The translations under genes were made by a program, and so were the position numbers. A DNA stretch of 64,000 bases from Ursidibacter maritimus (lineage in GTDB: Bacteria > Pseudomonadota > Gammaproteobacteria > Enterobacterales > Pasteurellaceae), in NCBI RefSeq assembly GCF_009761395.1, contig NZ_LEKN01000035.1, positions 1-64,000 of the forward strand, written 5' to 3'. The notes under the pieces are model-generated. The model saw only the letters and a list, made by a program, of their open reading frames with translations, was not told the origin of the DNA and ran no database searches. Of the stretch, positions 1 through 9,445 are shown piece after piece. Position 1 is the stretch's first letter; each line of letters starts with the position of its first letter.

Positions 1-1
1 G

Positions 2-1051
2 CGTCAACGTCAAGCGGAAGCAGAGCGTCAAGGTCAAATTGAAAGCAAGCGTAAATCTCAAGAAGAGGCGGAGCGTCAAGGTCAAATTGAAAGCGAGCGT
101 AAATCTCAAGAAGAGGCAGAGCATCAAGGTCAAGTTGAAGAAGAGCGTAAACGTCAAGAAAAACTTCAAAAAGAGAGAATTAGTAAATACACGAATACAG
201 CGGTATCTGATCTTGCGGTTTCCATTCAGTCAATTACAAATGCTGGAGATAGCATTAGACAGCATTTAACAAATACGAATGTACCGAAAGAATATACAGA
301 TGTATGGGTAAATACGAAATCATTGAATGGTAGCTATCATTCTGATAACTACAGAGATTACTCAACAAAAGGGAAGCAAAATCAAATAGGTGCTGATTTT
401 AGATTGAGTGATTCTTTAGTGGCAGGAGTTGCATTGACTGAGTCGAAAGGTAGTCATCTTTTTGCAGATAGTTCTAGTGAGCAGTCTAGATTGAGAATGC
501 TTTCTTCTTACGCAAAATATCAGTTACCAAGCGGAGAATTTGCAGCTGTTGATATTAGCTGGGGTAAATTGAAGAATAAAATTTCTCAAGGTGGTCAGTT
601 AGAAATAGTGAATAGAAATCTAACGCAAGTTGGTCTTACTGCAGGTAAAGCCTTTAACTTAACTAACCTAGAAATTAAACCATTTGCAGGTGTTAGATAT
701 AGCTATCTAAGTAAAGCCGCCTATCAACAAAGCGGGGCAAGCATTGAAACAGATAGTTCGAAAGTAATGTCTTATTTAATGGGCGTTAATGTAGGTTATA
801 CGTTAAAAGTAAATCAGGATCTAGAATTTAAACCGCTTGTATCTTGGAGTTATGCGATTCACAATAGTCATAATCAGATTAAAGTGAATGGCTATAATTT
901 CAACCTTGAATCAGATAAACAGCATACTGTTGATGCTGGCTTAGCGGTTAAATTTAAAAATATTCAGCTAGATGTACTAGGCGGTATTAGTCAAGGCAAA
1001 CAAATGGGTAAACAAAAACGCTTTAGTGCTAACTTATCTATTTCGTTTTAA
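2..1051 (+). CDS. Autotransporter, C-terminal part (5' end outside window)
   Basis: This is the C-terminal part of an outer-membrane autotransporter (type V secretion). The open frame enters from the left edge and stays open, so the gene starts upstream of the window. The first part codes for Glu/Arg/Gln-rich 16-residue repeats (ERQGQIES..KSQEEA), then a helical linker, then about 250 residues with the alternating pattern of a 12-stranded beta-barrel ending in the canonical FSANLSISF (aromatic last residue). In this family the barrel anchors and exports the N-terminal passenger; the charged coiled linker resembles those of IgA-protease-like and serine-protease autotransporters. The passenger is not visible, so its activity cannot be assigned. 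An ATG at 323 lies inside the barrel linker and is not the start. Confidence 0.85.
   Translation, partial: RQRQAEAERQGQIESKRKSQEEAERQGQIESERKSQEEAEHQGQVEEERKRQEKLQKERISKYTNTAVSDLAVSIQSITNAGDSIRQHLTNTNVPKEYTDVWVNTKSLNGSYHSDNYRDYSTKGKQNQIGADFRLSDSLVAGVALTESKGSHLFADSSSEQSRLRMLSSYAKYQLPSGEFAAVDISWGKLKNKISQGGQLEIVNRNLTQVGLTAGKAFNLTNLEIKPFAGVRYSYLSKAAYQQSGASIETDSSKVMSYLMGVNVGYTLKVNQDLEFKPLVSWSYAIHNSHNQIKVNGYNFNLESDKQHTVDAGLAVKFKNIQLDVLGGISQGKQMGKQKRFSANLSISF
23..166 (+). repeat. Three 48-bp tandem repeats in the autotransporter stalk
   Basis: Three in-frame copies of a 48-bp unit begin at 23, 71 and 119. The first two differ by very few bases and the third is more diverged. Each encodes 16 residues rich in Glu, Arg, Gln and Lys. 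The array may extend leftwards beyond the window, since the preceding codons (RQRQAEA) look like part of another unit. In-register repeats of this kind can change copy number without a frameshift. Confidence 0.85.
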
Positions 1052-1091
1052 TAGAAAAACGTCTAGTTCCTAGATAGTTATATGATAATAG

Positions 1092-1132
1092 TATGGCAGG
1101 TAATCAATGATTAGATCACCTGCCATATTTTG
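1092..1132 (+). terminator. Terminator of the autotransporter gene
   Basis: A stem of ATGGCAGGT and ACCTGCCAT flanks a roughly 16-nt loop and is followed by ATTTTGAT, 40 bp after the autotransporter stop codon. This is a plausible Rho-independent terminator with a modest T-run. Confidence 0.6.
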
Positions 1133-1240
1133 ATCTAACCGATAAAAAGTTTAAAAATTCTCTAATTGTGCTAGCAGTATGTAGTAGAATAGTATCTAGA
1201 TTTTTTTGTAGAATGAAATGTATTTTAATAAGGATATAAA

Positions 1241-1981
1241 ATGTCTGTACTTGCACGTTATCACTCTTATGAATCTTGTGGAACTGTTGATGGACCGGGG
1301 ATCCGTTTTATTCTTTTTTTACAAGGTTGTTTAATGCGTTGTAAATATTGCCACAACAGAGATACTTGGGATCTCGATGGTGGCAAAGAAATCAGCGTGG
1401 AAGATCTAATGAAAGAAGTGGTGACGTATAAACATTTTATGAAGGCCACTGGCGGTGGAGTAACGGCTTCTGGGGGAGAAGCGGTACTACAAGCTGAGTT
1501 TGTGAAGGAGTGGTTTAAAGCCTGCAAAGCGGAAGGGATCAACACTTGCTTAGATACCAACGGTTTTGTTCGCCATTATGATCAAACGGTTGATGATTTG
1601 TTAGATCACACTGATCTTGTTCTCCTAGATTTGAAACAGCTTAATGATCAAATTCATCAAAACTTAATTGGTGTACCCAATAAACGAACCCTTGAATTTG
1701 CACGCTATTTACAAAAGCGTAATCAACTGACTTGGATACGTTATGTGGTTGTGCCAGGTTATACAGATGATGATGATTCCGTACATCGTTTGGGGCAGTT
1801 TATTCAAGGAATGCAGAATATAGAGAAAGTCGAACTGTTACCTTACCATCGCTTAGGAGCTCATAAATGGGAAACCTTAGGGCATAAATATGAGCTTGAA
1901 GATGTAATGCCACCAACAAAAGAATCTCTTGAGCATATTAAAGGGATTTTAGAAAACTATGGGCATACGGTGAAGTTTTAA
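1241..1981 (+). CDS. pflA: Pyruvate formate-lyase-activating enzyme
   Basis: Radical-SAM activase that abstracts a hydrogen from the active-site glycine of pyruvate formate-lyase, switching on anaerobic pyruvate cleavage to acetyl-CoA and formate. The 246-residue length matches E. coli PflA. The N-terminus carries the radical-SAM cluster motif CxxxCxxC at Cys30, Cys34 and Cys37, followed by a glycine-rich SAM-binding segment ([12 protein letters not shown]). The start is preceded by AAGGA at a good distance. It usually follows pflB; here pflB is not adjacent, the upstream gene being the unrelated autotransporter, so it has its own promoter. A hairpin terminator made of an inverted USS pair follows. 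Confidence 0.95.
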   Translation: MSVLARYHSYESCGTVDGPGIRFILFLQGCLMRCKYCHNRDTWDLDGGKEISVEDLMKEVVTYKHFMKATGGGVTASGGEAVLQAEFVKEWFKACKAEGINTCLDTNGFVRHYDQTVDDLLDHTDLVLLDLKQLNDQIHQNLIGVPNKRTLEFARYLQKRNQLTWIRYVVVPGYTDDDDSVHRLGQFIQGMQNIEKVELLPYHRLGAHKWETLGHKYELEDVMPPTKESLEHIKGILENYGHTVKF

Positions 1982-1990
1982 ATAACAAGT

Positions 1991-2029
1991 AAAGCGGTAA
2001 GATTTTGATAAAATTTTACCGCTTTTTTA
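1991..2029 (+). terminator. USS-dyad terminator after pflA
   Basis: AAAGCGGTAA (1991-2000) pairs with TTACCGCTTT (2016-2025) and is followed by a run of T. The two arms are USS-like cores in opposite orientation. It lies between convergent genes and could also act on the minus-strand gene at 2041. Confidence 0.8.
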
Positions 2030-2040
2030 TATATTTATCG

Positions 2041-2784
2041 CTATTTTTCCTTCCAATAACCTAACCATTCTTTCAAAGCGTGCATATTACTGTGTAATGC
2101 ACCAGATTGTGGCATAAAGTACATCATATTTAAGCCATAAGTCGGAGGAGTAATACCTGCACCAACACTTGCGGGTAGGACTTCAAAACCAACGCGTTCA
2201 AATAGCAACTTAGCTCGCATCATATGCCATTGATTAGTCACTAAAATAATTTTTTTGACATTGGCTTTTTCAAGGATTGCTTTGCTAAATAAAGCGTTCT
2301 CCTTTGTTGTTTTTGCTTTATCTTCAATCCATTCCGTTGGAATATCAAAAAACATTTTTAGTTCTTGCGCCATTACCGCTGCTTCTGATGTACCATTCGG
2401 GCTGCTTCCTGTGATGAGTAAAGGAAGTTGTGTCTGTTTTTGTAGATAAGCTGCATAGCGTACACGTTCAGCTGCGATTTGATTTGTAGCTAATTTGGCA
2501 AATAATTCTTTGCTATCACGCAGCCCACCACCAAGCAAAACAATAGCTTGAGCGGATTTATAATCGTCTAACGTTAAATTATCTTCTGTTACTAATGAAT
2601 CGTGTAATTTTTGTGAGGTATAGGGAATGCTAAAAATATAGAGTATCGCAATGCCTGAGAAAGCGGTTAGGTAGCTAAGTTTTTTAAATTTAAAACGGGC
2701 TAAAAGAAGTGAAAAAAGCCATAAAATAAGTACATTAAAGGGCGACAAAATCATTGTCGTGATAATTTTAGTCAGTTCAAACAT
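2041..2784 (-). CDS. elyC: ElyC/SanA/YdcF (DUF218) family inner-membrane protein
   Basis: 247-residue member of the DUF218 superfamily, closest in size and layout to E. coli ElyC (YcbC), an envelope biogenesis factor linked to undecaprenyl-phosphate-dependent cell-wall synthesis. Two hydrophobic segments occupy residues ~5-30 and ~36-55, followed by the Rossmann-like DUF218 domain with AIVLLGGG, TGSSPNGTSEA, KTTKENA and LVTNQWHMMRA motifs. It is convergent with pflA and divergent from neuA. The ElyC assignment rather than YdcF or SanA rests on length and the two N-terminal membrane helices. Confidence 0.75.
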   Translation of the reverse strand: MFELTKIITTMILSPFNVLILWLFSLLLARFKFKKLSYLTAFSGIAILYIFSIPYTSQKLHDSLVTEDNLTLDDYKSAQAIVLLGGGLRDSKELFAKLATNQIAAERVRYAAYLQKQTQLPLLITGSSPNGTSEAAVMAQELKMFFDIPTEWIEDKAKTTKENALFSKAILEKANVKKIILVTNQWHMMRAKLLFERVGFEVLPASVGAGITPPTYGLNMMYFMPQSGALHSNMHALKEWLGYWKEK

Positions 2785-2841
2785 TCTATTATGTCAAAGT
2801 AAGTAAATAACGCTTATTATTCATTATTCGCTCAAGACTGT

Positions 2842-2901
2842 CTATTGTTTACAATAGGTTTTAAACTTAAAATATCGCCAATTTTATAATACGCAAGCGG
2901 T
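2842..2901 (+). promoter_or_regulatory. Putative neuA cluster promoter with palindrome and USS
   Basis: A TATAAT hexamer at 2885-2890 with a weak -35 (TTAAAC, 2861-2866) lies just upstream of neuA. Further up is the palindrome CTATTGT-tt-ACAATAG (2842-2857), a possible operator. A USS core (GCAAGCGGT, 2893-2901) fills the short leader, and the Shine-Dalgarno is weak (GGTTAGA). Confidence 0.45.
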
Positions 2902-2908
2902 TAGATTT

Positions 2909-3583
2909 ATGAAAAAAATTGCAATTATTCCAGCAAGAGCTGGGTCAAAAGGAATTAAAGATAAGAATTTACAACTGGTGGGAGGCATTTCATTAGTTGG
3001 GCGTGCTATCTTAGCGGCGAAAGAATCAGGAATGTTTGATGAAATCGTAGTCACCTCTGATGGCGATAAAATTTTAGCTGAAGCAGAAAAATATGGAGCA
3101 AGAGCATTACATCGCCCAATTGAACTAGCTCAAAGTGATACAAAAACCATTGATGCAGTTATTCATTGTTTAACAACATTGGGTATTACAGAAGGTGTTG
3201 CCGCATTGTTTCAGCCAACCAGTCCACTCAGAACTGCTTTAGATGTACGCAATGCAATGGAATTATTTTTATCAGGGCATTGTAAATCGGTAGTTTCGGC
3301 TTGTGAGTGTGAACATCATCCCTATAAATCCTTTTCACTCGATGGTGAGCAAGTCGTTCCAGTGCGTGAATTAACAGATTTTGAAGCACCACGTCAGCAA
3401 TTACCAAAAATGTATCGTGCAAATGGGGCAATTTATATCAATGACATAGCGAGTTTATTAGCGGAACAGAATTTCTTTATTCCTCAAGTTAAATTTTATT
3501 TAATGCCAACTTATCGATCTGTCGATATTGATGCTACTCATGATTTACAACTTGCAGAAAGTTTAATTGAGAAAGAAATTTAA
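2909..3583 (+). CDS. neuA: CMP-N-acetylneuraminate cytidylyltransferase (CMP-sialate synthetase)
   Basis: Activates sialic acid with CTP to give CMP-Neu5Ac, the donor for sialyltransferases. The 224-residue protein begins with the diagnostic nucleotide-binding stretch [15 protein letters not shown] and contains FQPTSPLR and YRANGAIYI, typical of the cytidylyltransferase family (H. influenzae SiaB/NeuA). It is the first gene of a glycan cluster: its TAA overlaps the ATG of the flippase gene by one base (TAATG), and a GT52 sialyltransferase follows. No neuB or neuC (de novo sialate synthesis) is present in the window, so the sialic acid may be scavenged. Confidence 0.93.
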   Translation: MKKIAIIPARAGSKGIKDKNLQLVGGISLVGRAILAAKESGMFDEIVVTSDGDKILAEAEKYGARALHRPIELAQSDTKTIDAVIHCLTTLGITEGVAALFQPTSPLRTALDVRNAMELFLSGHCKSVVSACECEHHPYKSFSLDGEQVVPVRELTDFEAPRQQLPKMYRANGAIYINDIASLLAEQNFFIPQVKFYLMPTYRSVDIDATHDLQLAESLIEKEI

Positions 3584-4788
3584 TGAAAGCCATTAAAGAT
3601 AGTGCTATTTATTTAATCGGAGAATTGCTTTCAAGAGCAATTCCCTTTCTTTTATTACCTTATTTATCGCGTAAATTAGGTGTAGAAGGATTTGGAGAGC
3701 TTTCTTATTATCAAACATTTACCGTTTTATTTTTCATTCTTGTTGGTTTAAGTCAAGAAGGCGCTGTTACTCGCTATTTTTATGTGTACGGTAAACGCAG
3801 TTTAGATTTGGTTGTTTCTATAGGGTATATCTATACCTTAGTAAGCGGTAGCTTGATATTATTAGTTTGCTGGTTGTTACAATCAGAAATTATGGCATAT
3901 ATTGCTCTTTCTGCTATATTTCAATCTTTTCTAGGTGTGCAATTAAGTATTCGTCAGTGCCAAAAGCAAGCGATTCCTTATACGATAATTCAATTCTTAT
4001 CTAGCGTACTTTCAGTGATTTTTACTATTCTATTATTGGAATATTTTGATAAAGAATTAGTTGAGAAACGTATTCTGGCTATTTTATTTGCAAATGTTGT
4101 CGTATTTTTATTTTCTTATTTTATTTATAAAGATAAAAAGAGAAAGAAAAAATTTCAGTTCAATCAATATAAAACAGCATTGATGTATCTATTTGGTTTT
4201 GGTGTGCCACTTATTTTGCATAATGCCAGTTTATTCTTAAAAGGACAGCTAGATCGCATATTTATCTTCCATCAATTCAGTGAAGCTGATTTAGGGCTTT
4301 ATGCAATGGGGGCACAAATTGCCGCTATTTTAATGATTGTGCTACAAGCGATAAATAAAGCCAGTATTCCTTATTTTTTTGATGGATTGAAGCAGAAAAG
4401 AATTAGTTTAGCTCAGGTACATAAATGGGCTATAGGATCTTTTATTATCGTACCATTACCTGCATTATTGATGTGGTTAATTCCAGAAAGTGTAGTTGTA
4501 TGGTTGCTTGGTAATCAGTTTATTGGTACTAAGTACTATATTGTTCTATTTTTATTTTCAACGGGGTTAGTCATACCCTATTTTATCTTAGTAAATTATT
4601 TGTTTTACTGTGGAAAAAATAATTTTATTTCTATTTGTTCTGTAATTTCAACATTAGCTTATATAGTGAGTTTAATTGGATTAACATTTACTAAAATTGA
4701 ATATGTCCCTTATGCCAGTATCATTGGCTCGATAATTATTATTCCTGTATTATTTTTTATGACAAAAAGGGTAGAGAAACAACAATGA
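3583..4788 (+). CDS. lsgA: Polysaccharide/oligosaccharide flippase (LsgA/Wzx-like)
   Basis: 401-residue polytopic membrane protein with about 12 predicted helices, opening with [24 protein letters not shown], a signature of the polysaccharide-biosynthesis (MATE-like) flippase family. It likely moves lipid-linked sugar intermediates across the inner membrane. Its position between neuA and a GT52 sialyltransferase parallels lsgA-lsgB of H. influenzae, which is why I use that symbol. Translation is probably coupled at both ends (1-bp overlap upstream, 4-bp ATGA overlap downstream). The gene is markedly AT-rich compared with the flanking housekeeping genes. Confidence 0.85.
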   Translation: MKAIKDSAIYLIGELLSRAIPFLLLPYLSRKLGVEGFGELSYYQTFTVLFFILVGLSQEGAVTRYFYVYGKRSLDLVVSIGYIYTLVSGSLILLVCWLLQSEIMAYIALSAIFQSFLGVQLSIRQCQKQAIPYTIIQFLSSVLSVIFTILLLEYFDKELVEKRILAILFANVVVFLFSYFIYKDKKRKKKFQFNQYKTALMYLFGFGVPLILHNASLFLKGQLDRIFIFHQFSEADLGLYAMGAQIAAILMIVLQAINKASIPYFFDGLKQKRISLAQVHKWAIGSFIIVPLPALLMWLIPESVVVWLLGNQFIGTKYYIVLFLFSTGLVIPYFILVNYLFYCGKNNFISICSVISTLAYIVSLIGLTFTKIEYVPYASIIGSIIIIPVLFFMTKRVEKQQ

Positions 4789-5714
4789 ATTTAATTATTT
4801 GTTATACACCTTTGCAAGTCCTAATTGCAGAGAAAATTATTGAACTACACCCTAATGAACGTTTTTATGGGGTTATGCTCTGTTCAGTTAAAAATAAAAA
4901 GTTTGATTATTATGCAGAAAGATTGAGCTTGAAGTGTGAACAATTTTTTTCAATGCATCAACGTATTGAACGTTTTCATTTGCTTAAACAGATTATTTCC
5001 CTGAAATGTAAGTTTACCAATGTTAAATTTGATAAGGTTTTTGTTGCAAGTATTAATGACATTCAAATTCAATTCATATTAAGTGCTATTAAGTTCGATG
5101 GTATTTATACATTTGATGATGGTACAGCAAACATTGTACAATCAAGCGTGTATTATATGCCAGAACCTAATACTTTTATTCGCCGCAGTATCAATAGTTT
5201 TTTTCGTAATAAATATAGTGTTGAGAAATTAAAAGTATTATCAAAACAGCATTATACTATTTATCCGGATTTCCCGAATATTATTGAAAATACAATGGTA
5301 ATTGATTTATTTAATGCTCAAAAAAATCAAGATGAAAAATTAGCAAATCAACCTATTACTCATATTCTATTAGGGCAGCCGGTATATTTGGAATGCGATA
5401 AAAATGTTAGATTAGCTGAGAAGGTAATAAAAGAGTTTAATATCGATCTATATTTGGCACATCCTAGAGAACAGTATAAATTAGATAATGTTAATTATAT
5501 TGATACACCATTGATTTTAGAAGATTATTTAGTTCAAGAGTTTAGTCATAAACCTTGTCGGATTTATACTTATTTTAGTAGTGCTGTTCTTAATATAAAA
5601 AATCCAAATATAGAGATTGTTGCTTTAAGAATTGAGACCGAAAGACCTGATTTTATTGAATGTTATAATCTATTGGATAAAGTCGGTATAAAAATTATTG
5701 ATATTAGAGAGTAG
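4785..5714 (+). CDS. lsgB: GT52 family lipooligosaccharide sialyltransferase (LsgB-like)
   Basis: 309-residue glycosyltransferase starting [19 protein letters not shown], the typical N-terminus of family GT52 (LsgB/Lst). It includes the FDDGTANI segment, a likely catalytic Asp-Asp-Gly, and a C-terminal HPRE..L...[12 protein letters not shown] region that binds the CMP-sugar in relatives. Expected reaction: transfer of Neu5Ac from CMP-Neu5Ac to a terminal galactose of lipooligosaccharide. Co-location with neuA supports sialic acid as the donor. GT52 also includes enzymes of other specificity, so linkage and acceptor are inferred. Confidence 0.85.
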   Translation: MNLIICYTPLQVLIAEKIIELHPNERFYGVMLCSVKNKKFDYYAERLSLKCEQFFSMHQRIERFHLLKQIISLKCKFTNVKFDKVFVASINDIQIQFILSAIKFDGIYTFDDGTANIVQSSVYYMPEPNTFIRRSINSFFRNKYSVEKLKVLSKQHYTIYPDFPNIIENTMVIDLFNAQKNQDEKLANQPITHILLGQPVYLECDKNVRLAEKVIKEFNIDLYLAHPREQYKLDNVNYIDTPLILEDYLVQEFSHKPCRIYTYFSSAVLNIKNPNIEIVALRIETERPDFIECYNLLDKVGIKIIDIRE

Positions 5715-5715
5715 T

Positions 5716-6492
5716 ATGAAAAAATATTTAATTTCGTTAGATAAAGATATAAAACGCCGAGAGTTATTTTTTTCTCAGCTAAATACGCAAGATTTCGAAG
5801 TTTTCTCCGCATTTAATACAATGAATGATGAATTATCAGATTTATCATTACGTTTTGATTTAACTCGTTTTGAGCAACAATATAAGCGAAAGGTGACTAA
5901 AGGTGAGATTGGTTGTACATTAAGTCATTTAGGCGTATATCAATCTATTCTACAAAATGATTATATTCAAGAAGATGAATATTGCCTGATTTGTGAAGAT
6001 GATGCACTTTTTTGTGCGGCTTTTCAGCAAGAATTGGATAAGGTAATTGCAGTATCTCAAGCTGATATTGTCTTAGTTGGACAATCTAAGATTGCGGAGT
6101 TTAATGATTTTGAATTGGAAATAAATTACCCAACTACATTAAAATTCTTACAGAAAAAATTAGTAAATAGTCCATTTACAGTGGTTTATCCTTATCAGAA
6201 TTATTTTGCAGGAACAGTGGCTTATTTAATTAAAAAGTCGGCGGCAAGAAAAATCATCGCTCAGATTTCAGTACAGTCGCTACCTTATTGGTTGGCAGAT
6301 GATTTTATTTTATTTGGTGGAACTTTCAAATTAGATATTAAGTTAGTTCGCCCTTTGATGGCAATTGAAAATCCACAACTAATGAGTAATTTAGAAGCAA
6401 TTCGTGGTTCTGTTGCAAATAACTTATTAAAGAAATCATTGAAATATCCATTAAAGAAACTATTGGCAATTAAACGAAATTTAGGAAAATAA
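5716..6492 (+). CDS. GT25 family lipooligosaccharide glycosyltransferase
   Basis: 258-residue member of glycosyltransferase family 25 (LpsA/Lex2B/LgtB type). It begins [22 protein letters not shown], matching the family's opening YLISL...RR, and carries [15 protein letters not shown] followed by [10 protein letters not shown], the GT25 nucleotide-sugar and metal (ExD/EDDA) motif. I chose the ATG at 5716: it follows the lsgB stop by one base and gives the family N-terminus, whereas the in-frame ATG at 5698 would add six residues overlapping lsgB. The sugar transferred (galactose or glucose in relatives) cannot be told from sequence. Confidence 0.85.
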   Translation: MKKYLISLDKDIKRRELFFSQLNTQDFEVFSAFNTMNDELSDLSLRFDLTRFEQQYKRKVTKGEIGCTLSHLGVYQSILQNDYIQEDEYCLICEDDALFCAAFQQELDKVIAVSQADIVLVGQSKIAEFNDFELEINYPTTLKFLQKKLVNSPFTVVYPYQNYFAGTVAYLIKKSAARKIIAQISVQSLPYWLADDFILFGGTFKLDIKLVRPLMAIENPQLMSNLEAIRGSVANNLLKKSLKYPLKKLLAIKRNLGK

Positions 6493-6495
6493 TAG

Positions 6496-7665
6496 ATGTC
6501 AGTGCTATTTAATCTATTTTATATTTATGATCCTTGGCTATTTCATTTCTTTAGAATGGCATTTTTTACGGGTTTTGTATGTATAGTGGTATTAGTTTAT
6601 CTATATTATCAGGGTAAGCGAAGCATTATATTACCTGTAGATAGTTTGGCTGTCGTATTAGGGCTTGTGGGGTTAAGTATTATTCCTGCGTTGGCACATC
6701 ACACTAACGATTTCTCCGTTACGTTAATGTATGTCAAAGGTGCTATGCTATTTATCTTCGGCATTGCTTTATATAATCTTTTCTATTATTTACAGCCACA
6801 GCAAAGGGTAATAACCGATCTTAAAATTGGAATTGTTGTGCAAGCGATTGTAGGTTTTTTAGCGTTAGCAAGTATTCCGTTTATGATTGATTTTGCATTA
6901 TCAACTAATGCAGTATTTCCACGTTTTTATAATTCAGAGCAAGAGTACCGATTATATAATTTTACTTCATCAGGCTTCTTTCAATTAAGTTTGTTTTATG
7001 TTGTCTTATTGCATTTCTTATTAGCTTATAACGATAAATATAATAATATCAGCTCCATATTTTTATTCTTATTGTTATTTATTGGTTTAATTTCAGGTAG
7101 AACTTTTTTAATGCTGTCGTTGGTGAGTATTGCGATTTATTTTAAATGGCGTTATATCCCTGTATTATTCCTTTTTGGTGCGATATGCTTATTTTTTGTA
7201 TTTAATTTTCCCGAACATAAATATGTTGCACACGCTTTAGAACCACTAATAAATTTAGTTTATGGGAAAGGAGCTGTTAGCTCATCAACTGATACCTTAA
7301 TGGAAAAACATCTATTTATTCCGCAATTAAAGCAAATTTTAATTGGGGATGGATACTATTTTGCACCACAGGGTGGCTATTATGGTGGTACTGACTCGGG
7401 CTTTTTACGTCAATTACTTTACGGTGGTATAGTCTATTTATTACTCTGTTTTGCAGTAACAGCTTATTTCATTATTCGTATTGCTAAAAATTGGTTTAAT
7501 GGTAGTTTGAAATTTATTCTTTCTACATTGTTATTATTAAGCATTCTACATATTAAAGCAGATACTTATGCTTTCCCGGGGATTATGATGTCTTTATTAA
7601 TGTTTCTCTCTTTATTCGGAAAAGAAGGAAAACATAAAATTTTATTTAAACAACTTAAAAAATAG
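6496..7665 (+). CDS. Polytopic membrane protein, O-antigen polymerase/ligase-like
   Basis: 389-residue integral membrane protein with about ten hydrophobic segments and one large hydrophilic loop (around residues 235-300) containing KHLFIPQLKQILIGDGYY and GGTDSGFLRQLLYGG. This layout (G-D-G..., then D-S-G-xxR) is typical of Wzy polymerases and WaaL/Wzy_C-type O-antigen ligases, in which the loop is periplasmic. It starts 3 bp after the GT25 gene and is followed 11 bp later by a GT2 gene. With a flippase in the same cluster, a role in polymerising or ligating the lipid-linked oligosaccharide is the best inference, but polymerase and ligase cannot be separated by eye. Confidence 0.65.
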   Translation: MSVLFNLFYIYDPWLFHFFRMAFFTGFVCIVVLVYLYYQGKRSIILPVDSLAVVLGLVGLSIIPALAHHTNDFSVTLMYVKGAMLFIFGIALYNLFYYLQPQQRVITDLKIGIVVQAIVGFLALASIPFMIDFALSTNAVFPRFYNSEQEYRLYNFTSSGFFQLSLFYVVLLHFLLAYNDKYNNISSIFLFLLLFIGLISGRTFLMLSLVSIAIYFKWRYIPVLFLFGAICLFFVFNFPEHKYVAHALEPLINLVYGKGAVSSSTDTLMEKHLFIPQLKQILIGDGYYFAPQGGYYGGTDSGFLRQLLYGGIVYLLLCFAVTAYFIIRIAKNWFNGSLKFILSTLLLLSILHIKADTYAFPGIMMSLLMFLSLFGKEGKHKILFKQLKK

Positions 7666-7676
7666 GAACATAATCA

Positions 7677-8561
7677 ATGTTTAGTATTATTGTACCGTCT
7701 TATAATCGTAAAGATGAAATTCCATTATTATTAGAAAGCTTAACTCATCAAACTGTCTATAATTTTGAAGTTATTATTGTTGATGATTATTCAATTCAGC
7801 CAGTAGAAGTTAAAGAGCTTTATCCTTTCCCTGTTAATGTGATTCGTAATGCTAGAAATTTAGGCGCTGCGGAAAGTCGTAATGTTGGAGCTAAAAATGC
7901 TAAAAATCAATGGTTGCTTTTTTTAGATGATGATGATCGTTTTTTACCTCAAAAGTGTGAATTACTAGCTAATACAATCAATAAGAATAATGCGATCAAT
8001 TTTATTTATCATCCTGCTGAATGTGTAATGGTTAATGAAGGCTTTTCCTATATTACTAAACCCTATGAAAATGTTATAGATATTACGCTTGATAATATTT
8101 TGAAAGCAAATAAAGTAGGTGGAATGCCAATGATTGCTATCACTAAGGAATTATTTAATAAAGTAGGTGGATTATCTACCGATTTATTATCTTTGGAAGA
8201 TTATGACTTTATTTTAAAAGTAATTTCAGATGAAAGTTTCATACCTACATATATTTCTTTGCCATTAACTAAATGTACATTTCATACAAAAAGAAACAGT
8301 GTTTCTACTAACATCAGCAATACAGAAAAGGCAATTGATATGATTAAAGTAAAATATGTTAAAACTGAAGAACAACAGAAGAACTTTGCTTTTAATCAGT
8401 TATATATTCTTTCTTATCCTTATATTATGAATTTATCTCGACAAGCGGCTAAATATTATTGGGAAATGTTTAAGCAAAGTCACAGTTTGAAATATGTAGT
8501 GATTGCAATCATTACCTTAATTTCGCCTAAATTAGCAATCAACATGAAAAGGTTTGTGTAA
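7677..8561 (+). CDS. GT2 family glycosyltransferase
   Basis: 294-residue GT-A fold glycosyltransferase. It starts FSIIVPSYNRKDEIPLLLESL, has the donor-binding VIIVDDYS, the metal-binding run LFLDDDDRF and the late LEDYDFILK acceptor/catalytic segment. The C-terminal ~80 residues are basic and hydrophobic, suggesting membrane association. It overlaps the next gene by one base (TAATG). The substrate is not predictable; it most likely adds a hexose or HexNAc to the lipooligosaccharide outer core. Confidence 0.85.
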   Translation: MFSIIVPSYNRKDEIPLLLESLTHQTVYNFEVIIVDDYSIQPVEVKELYPFPVNVIRNARNLGAAESRNVGAKNAKNQWLLFLDDDDRFLPQKCELLANTINKNNAINFIYHPAECVMVNEGFSYITKPYENVIDITLDNILKANKVGGMPMIAITKELFNKVGGLSTDLLSLEDYDFILKVISDESFIPTYISLPLTKCTFHTKRNSVSTNISNTEKAIDMIKVKYVKTEEQQKNFAFNQLYILSYPYIMNLSRQAAKYYWEMFKQSHSLKYVVIAIITLISPKLAINMKRFV

Positions 8562-9361
8562 TGAAGTTTTCAGTTTTAATGTCTTTATATATTAAAGAAA
8601 AACCACAATATTTAGTCGAATGTTTAGAGAGTTTAATGGCTCAAACTCTTCTCGCTAATGAAATCGTTATTGTTTTAGATGGTGCGATTACCCCAGAGCT
8701 TGAACAGGTTTTGCAAAATTTTCAGCAAAAGCTACCGCTTGTGATTGTACCATTGGCTCAAAATCAAGGGTTGGGCAAAGCCTTAAATCACGGATTATTA
8801 CATTGCCAATATGATTGGGTTTTTCGTATGGATACAGATGATATTTGTGTCCCTGAACGTTTTGCGAAACAAGTTGCTTTTATTGAGCAAAATCCCGAAA
8901 CCATTATTGTAGGGGGGCAAATTGCAGAGTTTGGGCAACATATTCAGGATATTGTGAGTTATCGTAAGGTTCCTACAACCGCTGAAGATATTGTTAAGTT
9001 CACTAAAGTTCGTTGTCCTTTCAATCATATGACGGTGGCATATCAGAAGAATGCTGTTTTAGACTGTGGCGGTTATCAAGATCTACAAGAAGATTACTAC
9101 TTGTGGATTAAGCTTGTCGCATTAGGTAAAAAAGTTGCGAATCTTAATGATGTTTTAGTTTATGCGAGAGTAGGGAATGGAATGGTTGGGCGCCGCCGTG
9201 GGATTGCACAAGCAAAAGCAGAATGGCGTTTGTTTAAATTGAAATATCGGTTAGGTTTACAAAATATCCTTTCAGGCTTTATTACTTTTACTTCACGGGC
9301 ATTGCCAAGATTGCTCCCTGTTTCGTTATTAAGCCATATTTATAAATTAACCCGCAGATAA
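8561..9361 (+). CDS. lsgF: GT2 family glycosyltransferase, LsgF/AmsE-like
   Basis: 266-residue glycosyltransferase with N-terminus MKFSVLMSLYIKEKPQYLVECL, the hallmark of the AmsE/LsgF group. It has VFRMDTDDICVPERF (metal-binding DTDD) and LQEDYYLWIKL near the predicted catalytic base. It is the last gene of the run beginning at neuA and is followed by a hairpin terminator. H. influenzae lsgF has the same family membership and distal position in the lsg cluster, hence the symbol; the sugar is unknown. Confidence 0.82.
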   Translation: MKFSVLMSLYIKEKPQYLVECLESLMAQTLLANEIVIVLDGAITPELEQVLQNFQQKLPLVIVPLAQNQGLGKALNHGLLHCQYDWVFRMDTDDICVPERFAKQVAFIEQNPETIIVGGQIAEFGQHIQDIVSYRKVPTTAEDIVKFTKVRCPFNHMTVAYQKNAVLDCGGYQDLQEDYYLWIKLVALGKKVANLNDVLVYARVGNGMVGRRRGIAQAKAEWRLFKLKYRLGLQNILSGFITFTSRALPRLLPVSLLSHIYKLTRR

Positions 9362-9381
9362 GCCTGATATTATTCCTATTT

Positions 9382-9426
9382 ATCCCCGACTAGCCGACAA
9401 ATTTGTCAGTATGTTGGGGATTTTTT
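9382..9426 (+). terminator. Terminator of the glycan cluster
   Basis: ATCCCCgAC (9382-9390) pairs with GTtGGGGAT (9413-9421), enclosing an inner palindrome GACAAATTTGTC (9396-9407), and is followed by six T residues. Confidence 0.8.
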
Positions 9427-9445
9427 AAAAGTTTTTTTCCGGTAC

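Noticed and set aside
39-269. Lys/Val-rich 76-residue ORF at the left edge
   Set aside because: It is the out-of-frame shadow of the 48-bp repeats of the autotransporter, whose own frame is open through the region and into the barrel.
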